Made by a program: the position numbers and the translations under genes. A model generated the notes under the pieces. That model did not search any database and had not been told where the DNA came from. It saw nothing but the letters and a program-made list of their open reading frames with translations. 64,000 nt of DNA, from contig NC_054740.1 of the NCBI RefSeq assembly GCF_018143015.1, positions 54,775,583-54,839,582 on the forward strand. The letters are read 5' to 3'. Below, in pieces: positions 46,044 through 57,611 of this stretch (position 1 is the first letter of the stretch; each line of letters begins with the position of its first letter). Source of the stretch: Lytechinus variegatus (lineage: Eukaryota > Echinodermata > Echinoidea > Temnopleuroida > Toxopneustidae).

Positions 46044-46489
46044 TGAAGCTATTTACATAATCCTGAACTTGGCCCTTTTAATATTATTGTATTATGCTCA
46101 CAAAGTAAATGTATCTTAATAAATTTGTAATATGAGCTAAAATCAATTTTCTTCAAGTTGCAAAGTCTTATGCATGAGGGGGGGGGGGGTGTAGAACAAT
46201 AAAACAGTTAATAAATCGGCATTACAACCAGAGGGCATTATGGCAATTGTCTTTCTCCAAGCATGATTGCACTGAAATCTGCAATATGCATGGTCCGGAT
46301 CATTTACTCTTGAGACAACAAGAAAAATGAGTAAGACCATTCAGAATATATCTATTGGAAATAATGTTATTTTGAATCACTAATACATTTTCTGAATTGA
46401 CGACAAGATCAAATCAAAGCAGGGTGGTCGCTGAAAATGCCAGTTACATGTATGTTATGATTTAAAAGCAACATCGATTAATCATACCA

Positions 46490-46620
46490 ATTTGATCACA
46501 TGACGAACAACAAAGAGCGTTGGCCAATCACAGATAAAAATCGTTATGAATATGTATAAAAGCAATGTCGTGCGGGACATTTAAATCATTCTTCTGATAA
46601 TGAGACACGAGTTAGGTCAC
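46490..46620 (+). promoter_or_regulatory. gene C promoter
   Basis: GATCACATGAC (E-box CACATG), GGCCAAT (CCAAT 46524-46528) and a canonical TATAAAAG at 46555-46562, followed by TCGTGCGGGACATTTAAAT. Spacing and sequence are conserved with the D promoter. Transcription start is predicted near 46585-46590. Confidence 0.65.
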
Positions 46621-46720
46621 AGTAAACGTTCGTATGTCGGATCGTAAGCTCCTCCAAGGCTTCCCTTTCCGTAATAATTTTGCAAAAATAGTCATTTTCA
46701 TGACAATAAATATAAAGAAA

Positions 46721-47008
46721 ATGGAGGTTCAATCTTTGAATAAGTTTTTACAAATCTTGATCATACTATTCATGTGCCGTATCACCGAAACTCAACGTTC
46801 TTCGCCATGCCATCGTAAATGTTCATACGTCGAAGCTTTTCAACAGGCGAACTGTGAATACAGATCATTGGAGAATATTCCACTCGAATGCAATGCTGCT
46901 TCATATCTTTCTCTTCGTTACAACCACATCACCAGAATACGACCCGAGATTTTTAGAGGTTTTCCTTTTCTGAAATACCTCTTACTGTCAAACAACAACA
47001 TCTCACAT
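46721..47008 (+). CDS. LRR membrane receptor gene C, exon 1
   Basis: 288 bp, 96 codons, phase 0 donor CAT/GTAAGT. The start MEVQSLNKFLQ is chosen because it aligns with B and D. In C alone an upstream ATG (46634) is in frame and would add 29 residues before the signal peptide, which is unlikely to be used. Signal peptide with LQILIILFMCRITETQ, cap cysteines at 30, 34, 45 and 57, then two LRRs split by the intron. Differs from D by only a few residues. Confidence 0.9.
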
Positions 47009-48147
47009 GTAAGTATAAACCTTCATATTAGAGAGAATGTATGTGAAGGGTATAATGTTTTGTAGATGCGTCCAGTTTCTATAGTGCCTCACATAAGCGT
47101 CTAAATCGTTGGCGAACAAGGCCTTTATGAAATAAGATAACAACAAAAATTTTGAAACATGGACTTTGAAATATGATTGTGTATCTGTATGATTGTGAGC
47201 GTTCATCCATATTAAGATACGTATAAAGAGAGACAAGTTTATATCTGATCTTATAGGACTGTCATCCGCAAAAAAAGCAATGTAACATTTTGTAGCTATA
47301 ATCCAATCGGGAAACACTTGAATGGAAATATGTGTGCTCAGTAACTTTCTGATCGATCAAATCCTTATAAATAACAAGACTATTCAAACCATGGTTCCAT
47401 ATCAAAGATGCAACATTATGTTCGTGTCCTTTTATGCCCACTGAATGACAACAAACCTGATAAAAGTAACCTTTTTCTCTTTACAAATTTTCTACCACGA
47501 AATTTGCCCCCCCCCCACACAAAAAAAAAAAAAACAAATATAGGCAAAAATGGCAGGTAGTTCTCCTTAAGCGCGAAGCTTACAAAATCAGGTGAATAAC
47601 CTACAAAATGTTGTTAAAAATGACCAAATTGTTGGTAAAAATATTTACCAGAATTTTTCCTTTTCGACCCAGACTCCATTTTGGGTCGAACAAAATGATC
47701 TCAAACACATGTTCGTTATTTGACTTATCATAAGACAACTCACAATGAACGCCCGGAGACTGGTTTCAAATGAAATGCAACCAATGAGAATGAAACTGCC
47801 AATATTGTTATTATTAACGACCGTTAACAATGGCCGGGTATTCCCCTCAATTTATCAGGGCCCAGTAACACAAAGGTTTATGATGAATACAAAATATGAA
47901 AGGACACCTATGATTGGTTTCTATTGAGTGTTTTGAACAAAACACAAATATAACATTGATCTGGATTGGCCATCACCATCTAGCAATTAATCGCCAACAT
48001 TTGTGTTATGGTCTGGATCCCAAATCAAATCTTTGTGATATGAAACTCTGAGATACAAAATAAAAATTGACTACAGATAGTTTTAGTGAAATCTAAATCA
48101 TAAAGATTTCATATTCAAATTTAAATTCAAATTGATTTGGGTCTAAA

Positions 48148-48434
48148 CAGGGGCGGAAATCTATCCCAAAAGGTAGGGGGGACAAGGGGCTGGAAAATTT
48201 GACGAGCAAAAAAAAGGTTATCACCCCAAATTTAAGATTTAAAGTCATTTCGACGAAAATAAATTTGACAAGCAAAAAAAAAAAGGTAATCATCCCAAAA
48301 GTAAGGTCATCTCGTCCTGAAATATGTTTTACTTCAATTTTGAATGATGTATTTCTTACCATTATAAAAGACCACAAATATATTGTATCCCCCTACTATT
48401 TTGAGTTGGGGGACCCCTCGGATTTCCGCTCCTG
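48148..48434. mobile_element. hAT-like MITE in gene C intron
   Basis: Same insertion as in gene B, with perfect 8-bp flanks GGTCTAAA (48140-48147 and 48435-48442) and ends CAGGGGCGGAAAT and ATTTCCGCTCCTG. Slightly shortened near its right end. Confidence 0.88.
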
Positions 48435-48548
48435 GGTCTAAATCCAGAGTTCTGATAGTCACTATTTACAGGAGATCAGAGGATACATAAACTTAAAAGA
48501 CTAGCATTATCTTGTGAATTCATTCCACTTTGACATCTCACAAGCATA

Positions 48549-48779
48549 CACACTTAAAATGTTAGGCAACATACTGTCCACTGTGTTGGGTAATGTATGT
48601 TAGTAATAACATATTATATATGTTTTGGGCAATTATCATAAAATTGAGCAAATTTATTACCCAATTATTAGTTTTTATTACCCAATATAGGCAGATTTTA
48701 ACCAATAGTTGTATGGACACTATGTTGCCGAGGGTTGGTTAAAAATTTGCATATTTTGCCCAACTATTTTAAGAGTGTA
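48549..48779. mobile_element. MITE of TACACTCTTAAAAT family in gene C intron
   Basis: Orthologous in position to 40923-41152, with CACTTAAAATGTTAGGC and ATTTTAAGAGTGTA ends. Confidence 0.78.
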
Positions 48780-49182
48780 CCTATTTTAGTTTTTTTTTCC
48801 TTGAAAACTTATATTCCACTTTGTATATTGTATTAGATTGTGTAAATAAAACAGTTTCCCCCAATTAACTGATTAATGACAAACATTGCGAGCGGTGGCC
48901 GCTCACATTATGATCTCTCTCCCTCCCCCTCTCTCTCTCTTCTCACCCATCTCCCATCTTCTCTTCTCTTTATTCTTTAAAATTTTCTCCTTAACTCCAT
49001 CTGATTATTTTTTTCAGGCGCCAAGTGTTTGTTCAAACCTACTCAATTATGTTATTGGTTCGAACCAGGCAATTTCGTCACAATAATGTAATTTGTTACA
49101 AAGTCTTTCATGCCACTTTTATTTTATATGAAAATCATATATACATATATTTTGACCAAATATGTCTCCTCTATTTTTACAG

Positions 49183-50406
49183 ATCGAAGCAAATACGTTC
49201 ATCGGGGCACCTCAACTCAAGTCAATCAAGCTGCTCTACAACAATCTTCAGGTGTTCGATCGGTACGCACTAAACGGAACAGAAAACCGACTCCGAAACA
49301 TCTACTTGAGCAGGAACTCACTGAGAGTCATCGAGAACGGAACCTTCCAACTCGTACCAAAGCTAGAGGTCATTGACCTGTACCAAAACAGTCTTTCTCA
49401 ACTCACTTCCGGTGTCTTCCACAATTTAAAGAACCTCGAGCGTCTTTTTCTCGGCATGAACAAACTGGTTAATCTTCCTGAGGATGTCTTCAAAGACCTA
49501 TCTTCATTGGTCTACTTAGACCTGTCCAACAATTCTCTCACAACTCTTTACATTAATGTCTTTGCACATATGGATTACCTAATGACCATTGATCTCTCTG
49601 GAAATCGATTGATTTCTATTGGTAATGTTCTTCATCTACCGAATATTCGTTTGGATCTAAGATGGAACAATCTTCATCAAATTGACAATTTGACTTTGGA
49701 GATCTTGACAAGCAACGTCGAAATTCTGTTTCTGGAAGGCAATCCTTGGCTTTGCGACTGTAGAATGGAGCCATTGCGCCAATGGTATCAACAACTATCC
49801 ATAAACAACGAGAAGGACGTCAAGATTGATAATCCAGTATGTTCATACCCGAGCGAATTAGCAAATCACACTGTAAATGACCTTGAAGTGTCTCTGTGTA
49901 TTGAGATACCAGCAAGCAGTACAGAAACTTCTGCAGAAACTTTTACCACGAACCTGGGCATTTCCGAATCTGGACATCGTGGAATGATCAGGGATTTTAC
50001 TTTCCAAAATGTCACAAGGAGAGCTGAAAAACTTCGAACAGATGATAAGTTGATCATCGGACTCGTATTAGCAGTTTTGGTAGTGACACTTATAATGCTC
50101 ATAGTTATACTGATCCGTAAATTCTGTATGTTTCAAGAAGAAAAACCGAACAATCCTGCCAATCCTGGTAACAAAGCCTTTGACAGTGGCACGGACCAAT
50201 GCAGTTCACAAGTTCAAAATAGCCCCATGGTAATTATTGTCAATGAGTTAAAAGACAGTCCAGTCGATTCACTGAGGACGACTAATGAAAAAACGCCATT
50301 AAAAAGGAGCAGTGATTGTCCTGGAGACAAAGAACTGACACCGAGAAAAGACATTATCACACAAGAGGAAAAGAAAAAATTCAAAAAAAAATTGGTGTTT
50401 GCCTAA
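49183..50406 (+). CDS. LRR membrane receptor gene C, exon 2
   Basis: Follows TTTTTACAG and continues in phase 0; full protein 503 residues. Same domains as gene B: LRRs, cap with NPWLCDCRMEPLRQW, stalk, membrane helix from about 386, short tail. Differences worth noting: an in-frame loss of four residues (PLAV) just before the helix, an inserted CMFQEE after it, and LRR residues (SGVFHNLKN, TLYINVFAHM) shared with D rather than B. Its cap-stalk region (49810-50048) appears identical to B (42181-42419). The tail ends KKKFKKKLVFA. Confidence 0.92.
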   Translation: MEANTFIGAPQLKSIKLLYNNLQVFDRYALNGTENRLRNIYLSRNSLRVIENGTFQLVPKLEVIDLYQNSLSQLTSGVFHNLKNLERLFLGMNKLVNLPEDVFKDLSSLVYLDLSNNSLTTLYINVFAHMDYLMTIDLSGNRLISIGNVLHLPNIRLDLRWNNLHQIDNLTLEILTSNVEILFLEGNPWLCDCRMEPLRQWYQQLSINNEKDVKIDNPVCSYPSELANHTVNDLEVSLCIEIPASSTETSAETFTTNLGISESGHRGMIRDFTFQNVTRRAEKLRTDDKLIIGLVLAVLVVTLIMLIVILIRKFCMFQEEKPNNPANPGNKAFDSGTDQCSSQVQNSPMVIIVNELKDSPVDSLRTTNEKTPLKRSSDCPGDKELTPRKDIITQEEKKKFKKKLVFA

Positions 50407-50639
50407 AGATGTCGAACCTGAGTACTGAGAAAATTTAGACTTTGTTATAAAATGGGCTTATATCCTTTCGGAATAGGTATGCAACATTACTTTTTATAAA
50501 ATGAGCTTCTGTGTGTTATCTGCATGATCTAAATAGCAATAAATTTCTATCAATTACGAATTTAACATTCTGTTAGAGAAATAGTTTATAAAAATTAAAC
50601 AGGGCAATTGTACGATTCCATTTCCTGAAGATTTCAGCC

Positions 50640-51745
50640 GTATGAGAATTGAAGACAATCGCTTGCGATGAAAACTTTACTCTCGACGATTTTCGTGTTT
50701 TTCTTCTACCATAGAAAGATTAGTCCTCAAAGCTTTCTCTCGTCTAAAAAGAAAATGCCTTAACATTAAGGGGGTAATGTGCAATACTCCTCACTCCACA
50801 GATATTGTGGAGTATTTACCTGTGTAGCTGTAGTACCATGATTTTTTTTTCGATTTACTTTTGAAATGTATCATATCATAATTGCTTCGGGCGCCTTTTT
50901 AATTTTTTTTTTGTATTTTTTGTGTGCACATCAAAGTGGAACGCTTGTAAGCAAGTCAAAGTGTTGTCATGGATAAAACATTTTTTTTACATTAATAATG
51001 CTTAATCGAGTTTCCACTTTTAGCTCGTATATAGATTTAAAATGTCACTATACTACTAATGCTTCGTTACCACTGGAAGAATTGTTTTGATCTGTATATT
51101 ATGAAATCAATATCAGATATTGTTGGATGGTTAATGAATGAGCACACTAAAATCCAACCACATTGAGCAGATTAACGTTGTGTATTTATTTCAACAGTGA
51201 TATGATGGTAGATCAATATTAATATGTTGCTAAAGAAGACTTTTCAATCTGTTTTCCTTCTTGGAACAATATAGTTTATTTACAGACAAGATTTTACAAG
51301 CTTACTTTGTATCCATGTTATCTCTGCATGAGCTTTAATTTTTCCTGTCTATATATGTATTGTAATTGCCAAATATGTCATACTTAATGAGCAATAGTCT
51401 TCATAACATTTTCAATGTAAATATTTGTACACTTTTATGAAAATAACCTGCGAAACTTTAAAGATTCATTATTAAAGTACCATTGTAGGTCAAGAGTATA
51501 AGAATTTTGAAATGAGTATCGGGTCCAAGGCAAATAAGAGGATAAAGTAAAACAGATATCGGGAAAAATCTTTGAAGACCAGAAGAATGAGTATAACTCA
51601 TCAAATACAAAAAGAGTAATTTTATTTTTTTGTTTTAAATTTGATATTCCTTCACGCGGGCTTCTCATTAACAATTATCCAAAGTTATATTCGAAAAAGC
51701 TGATGATTGTTTTTTTTTATTCTAAGAAATCCCAATCGATGGCAA
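50640..51745. repeat. own 3' flank of gene C, diverged, SINE-free
   Basis: Homologous to 43165-44660 (for example CTTTACTCTCGACGATTTTCG, TCCTCAAAGCTTTCTCTCGT and GCAATACTCCTC) but with many substitutions, and without the SINE and the 143-bp element. It is the older allele of the flank. Confidence 0.82.
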
Positions 51746-52141
51746 TTCGATTTGAAAACAATCGATTACGGTGAAAGTTTTACTCTCGACGATTTTCGGG
51801 TTTTTCTTCTACAATAGAAAGATTGGTCCTCAAAGCTTTCTCTCGTTTAAAAAGGAAATGTCTTATTAGCATTAAAGGGGTAATGTGCAATACTCCTCGC
51901 TCCGCACATATTGTGGAGTATTTCCTTGTATAGCTGTAGTTGCATTATTTTTTTTTATTCAATTTTGATGTGTCAAACCATAATTTGTTCGGGTGCCTTT
52001 TTAATTTTTTGTTTGCATTTTTTTGTGTCAATCAAAGTGGAACGTTTGTGTGCAAGTCGAAGTGTTGTCATAGAAAAAATGCATTAATTAATGATACGGA
52101 ATCGAGTTTCCAGTTTTAGCTTGTATATAAATTTCTGAAGA

Positions 52142-52495
52142 TTTGGAAGCGTCGTGGTGTAGCGGTTCTGACTCTCGTCTTGAAATCAGAGGGTTGTGTG
52201 TTCGAATCCCACCATGGCCTAGCGTCCTTTGGCAAGGCGTTAATCCACACTTTGCCACTCTCCACCCAGGTGTTAAATGGGTACCCGGTAGGATGTGAAA
52301 GCCTATATGTAGTATGCCTAGCAATTGAGTCTTGGAACTCTTGTTGGAATGCTCCCCAGGGAGTGGAGAAGGTACATACATTGTATGCGGGCATGCAAGG
52401 ATCCGAAGACCGGGGTAATAATATGCCTGTAAAGCGCTTAGAGACGTCGTTCCGATATATTAAGCGCTATATAAATGCGGATTATTATTATTATT
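52142..52495 (+). mobile_element. tRNA-derived SINE, duplicated copy
   Basis: Same as 43562-43905 with a few differences (GTATGCC insertion, CGAATCCCACC B-box). It moved here by segmental duplication, not by a new insertion, since the flanks are also shared. Confidence 0.85.
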
Positions 52496-53567
52496 AAATT
52501 TAAAATATCATACTTCGTCTCTTAATTACTTATGGGAGAATTTTGTGATCTGTATATACTATTATCATTTTAATTATCTCCAAATCAAACCAATATCCAA
52601 TATTGTTGGGTGGTTTAATCATGGATGTTTAGATAAATGAGTAAACTAAAATGCAACAACGGTGAGCAGATTAACGTTGTGTATTGATTTCAACAGTGAT
52701 GTTATGGTAGATCAATATTAATATGTTGCTAAAGAAAACTTTGCAACCTGTTTTCCTTCTTGGAACTATATAGTCTATATTTGCTGACAAGATTTTACAA
52801 GCTTACTTTGTATCCATGTTATTTCTGCATGAGCTTTAATTTTTCCTGTGTATATATATATGTATAATGTAATTGCCAAAAATGTCATACTTAATGAGCA
52901 ATAGTCTTAATAAGATATTCAATGTAAATATTTGTACACTTTTATTATAAAAAAACTGCAAAACTTTATTATTGTTTGAAGATTCATTACTAAAGTTCCA
53001 TTGTAGGTTATCAAGAGTATCAAGAGTATAAAAATGTTGAAATGAGTATCGGGTACAAGGCAAATAAGAAGATAAATCCTAATCGATGGCAATTCGATTT
53101 GATAATAATACTTGTATTTAAGAAACGCTATTCACTTTTGTACCATAGCACTTTACAAAAATTTACATTGAATACAATAATAATACAACACAATCATAAA
53201 CCATATACAAACAAAATAAATCATGCATTAAAGAAATATGACTTCAGGTGCTTCTTAAATGTCAAGTCCACCTCAGAAAATGTTGATTTGAATCAATAGA
53301 GAAAAATCAGACAAGCGCAATGTTGAAAATTTCATAAAAATCGGATGTGAAATAAGAAAGTTATGACCTTTCAAAGTTTCGCTTATTTTTAACACAACAG
53401 TTATATGAACGAGCAATTTACATCCAAATGAGAGAGTGGATGATGTCACTTACTATTTCTTTTTTTTTATTGTTTGAATTATACAATGTTTCAATTTTTA
53501 CTAATTTGATGATTAGGACCTCCTTGCCTGAAGCACAAAAGGTTAAAATAATGGAATTCCACGCATT

Positions 53568-53745
53568 GGCGGCGGAAGCCAAAAATTTTAGGAGGGGACA
53601 ACCAAAAAAAAAATTTGACAAGCAAAAAAAAAAAGGTTCTCAACCTAAAACTTTTAGGGGGGACGCGTAGGTAAATAAATTGACAAGCAAAAAAAAAAAA
53701 AAAATTAGGGGGGACACGTCCCCCCCCCCGCTTCCGCCGCCTATG
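53568..53745. mobile_element. short element with GGCGGCGGAAGC ends
   Basis: Third copy of the family, marking the end of block 2 as its counterpart marks the end of block 1. Confidence 0.75.
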
Positions 53746-54146
53746 TGTGCCATATAATCATTGCACGCGAATATGAACTGTGAACCCTGAATGCATATAC
53801 TCTCTAATTCATGAAGTTATAACGTCTCTGGCGCTGCGCCAAAATAGTGATCAGTTTGTGAACATTGAACTTCCAGCCTTTATAGTAACATGGAGGATTC
53901 AGGAACGGTTTTTTTTTCATCATCAGCATCCATATTATGTAGTTTAGCGGCTATGTATCACAAACCTTTGTTGTCAGCAATTATTTCAGGATTGTGGTTG
54001 GGGCATAGAATCCCCCCCCCCGGTAAAGATTCCTCTAACAACGACAGAACAAATAATAATACGACCGGTGCAGGCCCATATGTCTACATAATAGTTATGG
54101 TTCCCATATTGTGGTCAAAACAATACATTTAGACAAAATCCGAGTA

Positions 54147-54452
54147 ATAATAATAATAATAATGATGATAATAATAAAAATAATAATAATCATCATCATC
54201 ACTATCATTATGATGATAATAACGTTTTATTTACCTAGGGTGTAGCCAGTCCATCTAGGAAACTGCTCTACCAACGGGCCCTGCTTAACATAACATGTTA
54301 TTATTACCCTTCTCCAATCTAAGTGCTGAGTGCCTAGCAAGAAGGCAGAAGGTCCCATTTTTATAAGTCTTTGGAATGACTTGGTCGAGGATCGAACCCA
54401 CGACCTCCTGTTCATGAGACAGACGTTCTACCACTGAGCCATCATGCCCGGT
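54147..54452 (-). mobile_element. tRNA-derived SINE, near full length
   Basis: Same insertion as 45747-46043, with an intact head region (CAGTGGTAGAACGTCTGTC on the minus strand), giving the best view of the original A-box. Ends in ATT/ATC repeats. Confidence 0.8.
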
Positions 54453-54904
54453 TGAAGCTATTTACATAATCCTGAATTCAGTGGCCCTTTTAATATTATT
54501 GTATTATGCTCACAAAGTAAATGTATCTTAACAAATGTGTAATATGAGCTAAAATCAATTTTCTTCAAGTTGCAAAGTCTTATGCATGAGGGGGGGGGGG
54601 GTGTAGAACAATAAAACAGTTAATAAATCGGCATTACAACCAGAGGGCATTATGGCAATTGTCTTTCTCCAAGCATGATTGCACTGAAATCTGCAATATG
54701 CATGGTCCGAATCATGTGCTTTTGAGACAACAAGAAAAATGAGTGAGACCATTCAGAATATATCTATTGGAAATAATGTTATTTTGAATCACTGATACAT
54801 TTTTTCTGAATTGACGACAAGATCAATCAAAGCAGGGTGGTCGCTGAAAATGCCAATGACATGTATGTTATGATTTAAAAGCAACATCGATTAATCATAC
54901 CAAT

Positions 54905-55035
54905 TTGATCACATGACGAACAACAAATAGCGTTGGCCAATCACAGATAAAAATCGTTATGAATATGTATAAAAGCAATGTCGTGCGGGACATTTAAATC
55001 ATTCTTCTGATAATGAGACACAACGAGTTGGGTCA
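54905..55035 (+). promoter_or_regulatory. gene D promoter
   Basis: GATCACATGAC, GGCCAAT (CCAAT 54937-54941) and TATAAAAG (54968-54975), then TCGTGCGGGACATTTAAAT. Nearly identical to the gene C promoter; a start of transcription near 55000 is expected. Confidence 0.65.
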
Positions 55036-55140
55036 AAGTAAACGTTCGTATGCCGGATCGTAAGCTCCTCCAAATTTAAAGCTTCCTTTTCCGTAATAAT
55101 TTTACAAAAATAGTCATTTTCATGACAATAAATATCAAAA

Positions 55141-55428
55141 ATGGAGGTTCAATCTTTGAATAAGTTTTTACTAATCTTGATCATACTATATATGTGCCGT
55201 ATCACCGAAACTCAACGTTCTTCGCCATGCCATCGTAAATGTTCATACGTCGAAGCTTTTCAACAGGCGAACTGTGAATACAGATCATTGGAGAATATTC
55301 CACTCGAATGCAATGCTGCTTCATATCTTTCTCTTCGTTACAACCACATCACCAGAATACGACCCGAGATTTTTAGAGGTTTTCCTTTTCTGAAATACCT
55401 CTTACTGTCAAACAACAACATCTCACAT
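55141..55428 (+). CDS. LRR membrane receptor gene D, exon 1
   Basis: 288 bp, 96 codons, phase 0 donor. MEVQSLNKFLL start, with no in-frame upstream ATG before a stop, which supports this start for B and C too. Signal peptide (LILIILYMC core), four cap cysteines and two LRRs, the second interrupted by the intron. Very close to gene C in sequence. The intron that follows is 7654 bp, of which 5469 bp plus 5 bp are the retrotransposon and its target duplication. Confidence 0.9.
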
Positions 55429-56830
55429 GTAAGTATAAACCTTCATATAAGAGAGAATGTATGTGAAGGGTATAATGTTTTGTAGATGCGTCCAGTTTCT
55501 ATAGTGCCTCACATAATTGTCTAAATCGTTGGCGAACAAGGCCTTCATGAAATAAGATAACAACAAACATTTTGAAACATGGACTTTGAAATATGATTGT
55601 GTATCTGTATGATTGTGAGCGTTCATCCATATTAAGATACGTATAAAGAGAGACAAGTTTATATCTGATCTTATAGGACTGTCATCCGCAAAAAAAGCAA
55701 TGTAACATTTTGTAGCTATAATCGAATCGAGAAACACATGAATGGAAATATGTGTGCTCAGTAACTTTCTGATCGATCAAATCCTTATAAATAACAAGAC
55801 TATTCAAACCATGGTTCCATATCAAAGATGCAACATTATGTTCGTGTCCTTTTTATAAGTTATGCCCACTGAATGACAAGAAACCTGATAAAATTAACCT
55901 TTTCACAAATTTTCTACCACGAAATTTGCCCCTCCCCCCAAAAAAAAAATATGGGCAAAAATGGCAGGTAGTTCTTAAGCGCCAAGCTTACAAAATCAGG
56001 TGAATAACCTACAAAATGTTGTTAAAATATGACCAAATTGTTGGTAAAAACATTTACCAGAATTTTTCCTTTTCGACCCAGACTCCATTTTGGGTCGAAC
56101 AAAATGATCTCAAGCGCATGTTCGTTATTTGACTTATCATAAGAAAACTCACAATGTACGCCCGGAGACTGGTTTCAAATGAAATGCAGCCAATGAGAAT
56201 GAAACTGCCAATATTCTTATTATTAACGACCGTTAACAATGGCCGGGTATTCCCCTGAATTTATCAGTACAGGGCCCAGTAACACAAAGGTTTATGATGA
56301 ATACAAAATATGAAAGGACACCTCTGATTGGTTTCTATTGAGTGTTTTGAACAAAACACAAATGTAACATTGATCTGGGTTGGCCATCACCATCTAGCAA
56401 TTAATCGCCAACATTTATGTTGTGGTCTGGATCCTAAATCAAATCTGTGTGATATGAAATTCTGAGATTCAAAATGAATACAAGTTGACAACGGATAATT
56501 TTAGTGAGATCTAAATCATAAAGATTTCATATTCAACTTTAAATTCAAATTGATTTGGGTCTAAACAGGGGCGGAAATTTATCCCAAAAGGAAGGGGGAC
56601 AAGGGGCTGGAAAATTTGAAGAGCAAAAAAAAAAGGTTATCATCCCAAACTTAAGATTTAAAGTCATTTCGACGAAAATAAATTTTACAAGCAAAAAAAA
56701 AGGTTATCATCCCAAAAGTAAGGTCATCTCGTCCTGAAATACATGTTTATTTCGACTTTGAATGATGTATTTCTTAACCATTATAAATGACCACAAATAG
56801 TAGGGGGCATTTGATATTGTGTCCCCCTAC

Positions 56831-56983
56831 TGTTACGATATCAGTATGGATATCTAAGCACTCCATACACCTCCCGCAACATGGATACCATGCCTGTTGA
56901 TTGACCTGCCTAGCTGGCCTGTATAATAAACCTGTATATACGTTCATACCAAAGTCTCCACCAGAGTCCTTTGTATTGGATCA
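56831..56983 (+). repeat. 5' LTR (153 bp)
   Basis: Begins TGTTACGATATC and ends TTGGATCA (TG...CA). It contains GTATAATAAACC, where AATAAA could serve as the polyadenylation signal. Differs from the 3' LTR at one site (GGATACCATG against GGATACTATG). Confidence 0.95.
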
Positions 56984-57000
56984 TGGTGGCAGCTGAAACC
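56984..57000 (+). other. primer binding site
   Basis: TGGTGGCAGCTGAAACC begins with TGG immediately after the LTR, as expected for pairing with the CCA end of a host tRNA that primes minus-strand DNA synthesis. The tRNA was not identified. Confidence 0.7.
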
Positions 57001-57611
57001 AGTGATCGCCTTTGAAATGACAGGGATCAAGTAACCAGATACTGTATTGTTGGGAAGTAAACTGCATGTCTTTTTTACCGAAATTCGCATGCTTCATAAC
57101 CTAATACTAACCCAACGGGTGCCCGCTCGCCCCGGCTATCGCATCGCTACTGTACCGTACCGTACTGTGCATACCCAATGCACTGTCACAGCAAATCACA
57201 CAGTGTTGTGAGAAAGAGCGAGATGCTAACGGTAACTGTAAACAATCAAATTTAGCCTAAATAAGTTATAACTGTGTTCAATCACTGGCACAGAGGTCTG
57301 CATCATAAGATCAACATACACTAAAAGTTGATAAAACCTAAATTACTTAATTTTCTGGACTAGAGTGTGAACAATGAATTAATATTTTCCTAATATTAAT
57401 TGTAAATCTGGAGTGTGAGAAGTGAGTGGGAGTGACCAGCATTTTCACTGCATGAAACACCTAATGACATTCACACAGGGCTGTGAGTGCGTTACAGGTA
57501 TCATCACCAGTCGACCTGTGACTGTAAGGAGCGTTCACACGTGGATATAATCAGACATTAATATCTACACTCATTCATTTAAATACCTAATACGTACAGC
57601 GAACATACACA

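Larger units (their letters stand above)
45325..53744. repeat. LRR tandem block 2 (carries gene C)
   Basis: 8420 bp from GTGCCATACAT to the next GGCGGCGGAAGC element. Homologous throughout to blocks 1 and 3 from CGCGAATATGAACTGTG to the end of the second coding exon, but with an extra, second 3'-flank segment at 51753-53744. Confidence 0.88.
51753..53760. repeat. extra 3'-flank segment, near identical to 43165-45350
   Basis: Directly follows gene C's own flank. The junction reads GATTCGATTTGAAAACAATCG, joining the end of one flank to the start of another at a shared TTGA. It includes the SINE (52142-52495) and the GGCGGCGGAAGC element (53568-53745). It has no gene of its own and is probably what remains after a gene copy was lost, or the result of unequal exchange with block 1. 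Confidence 0.85.

Noticed and set aside
46634..46720. Upstream ATG as the start of gene C
   Set aside because: Absent in frame from B and D, and would place 29 polar residues before the signal peptide.
45001..53670. Identical 67- and 80-codon frames at 45001-45253 and 53418-53670
   Set aside because: Their identity comes from the duplicated 3' flank and they overlap a short DNA element; no sign of protein selection.
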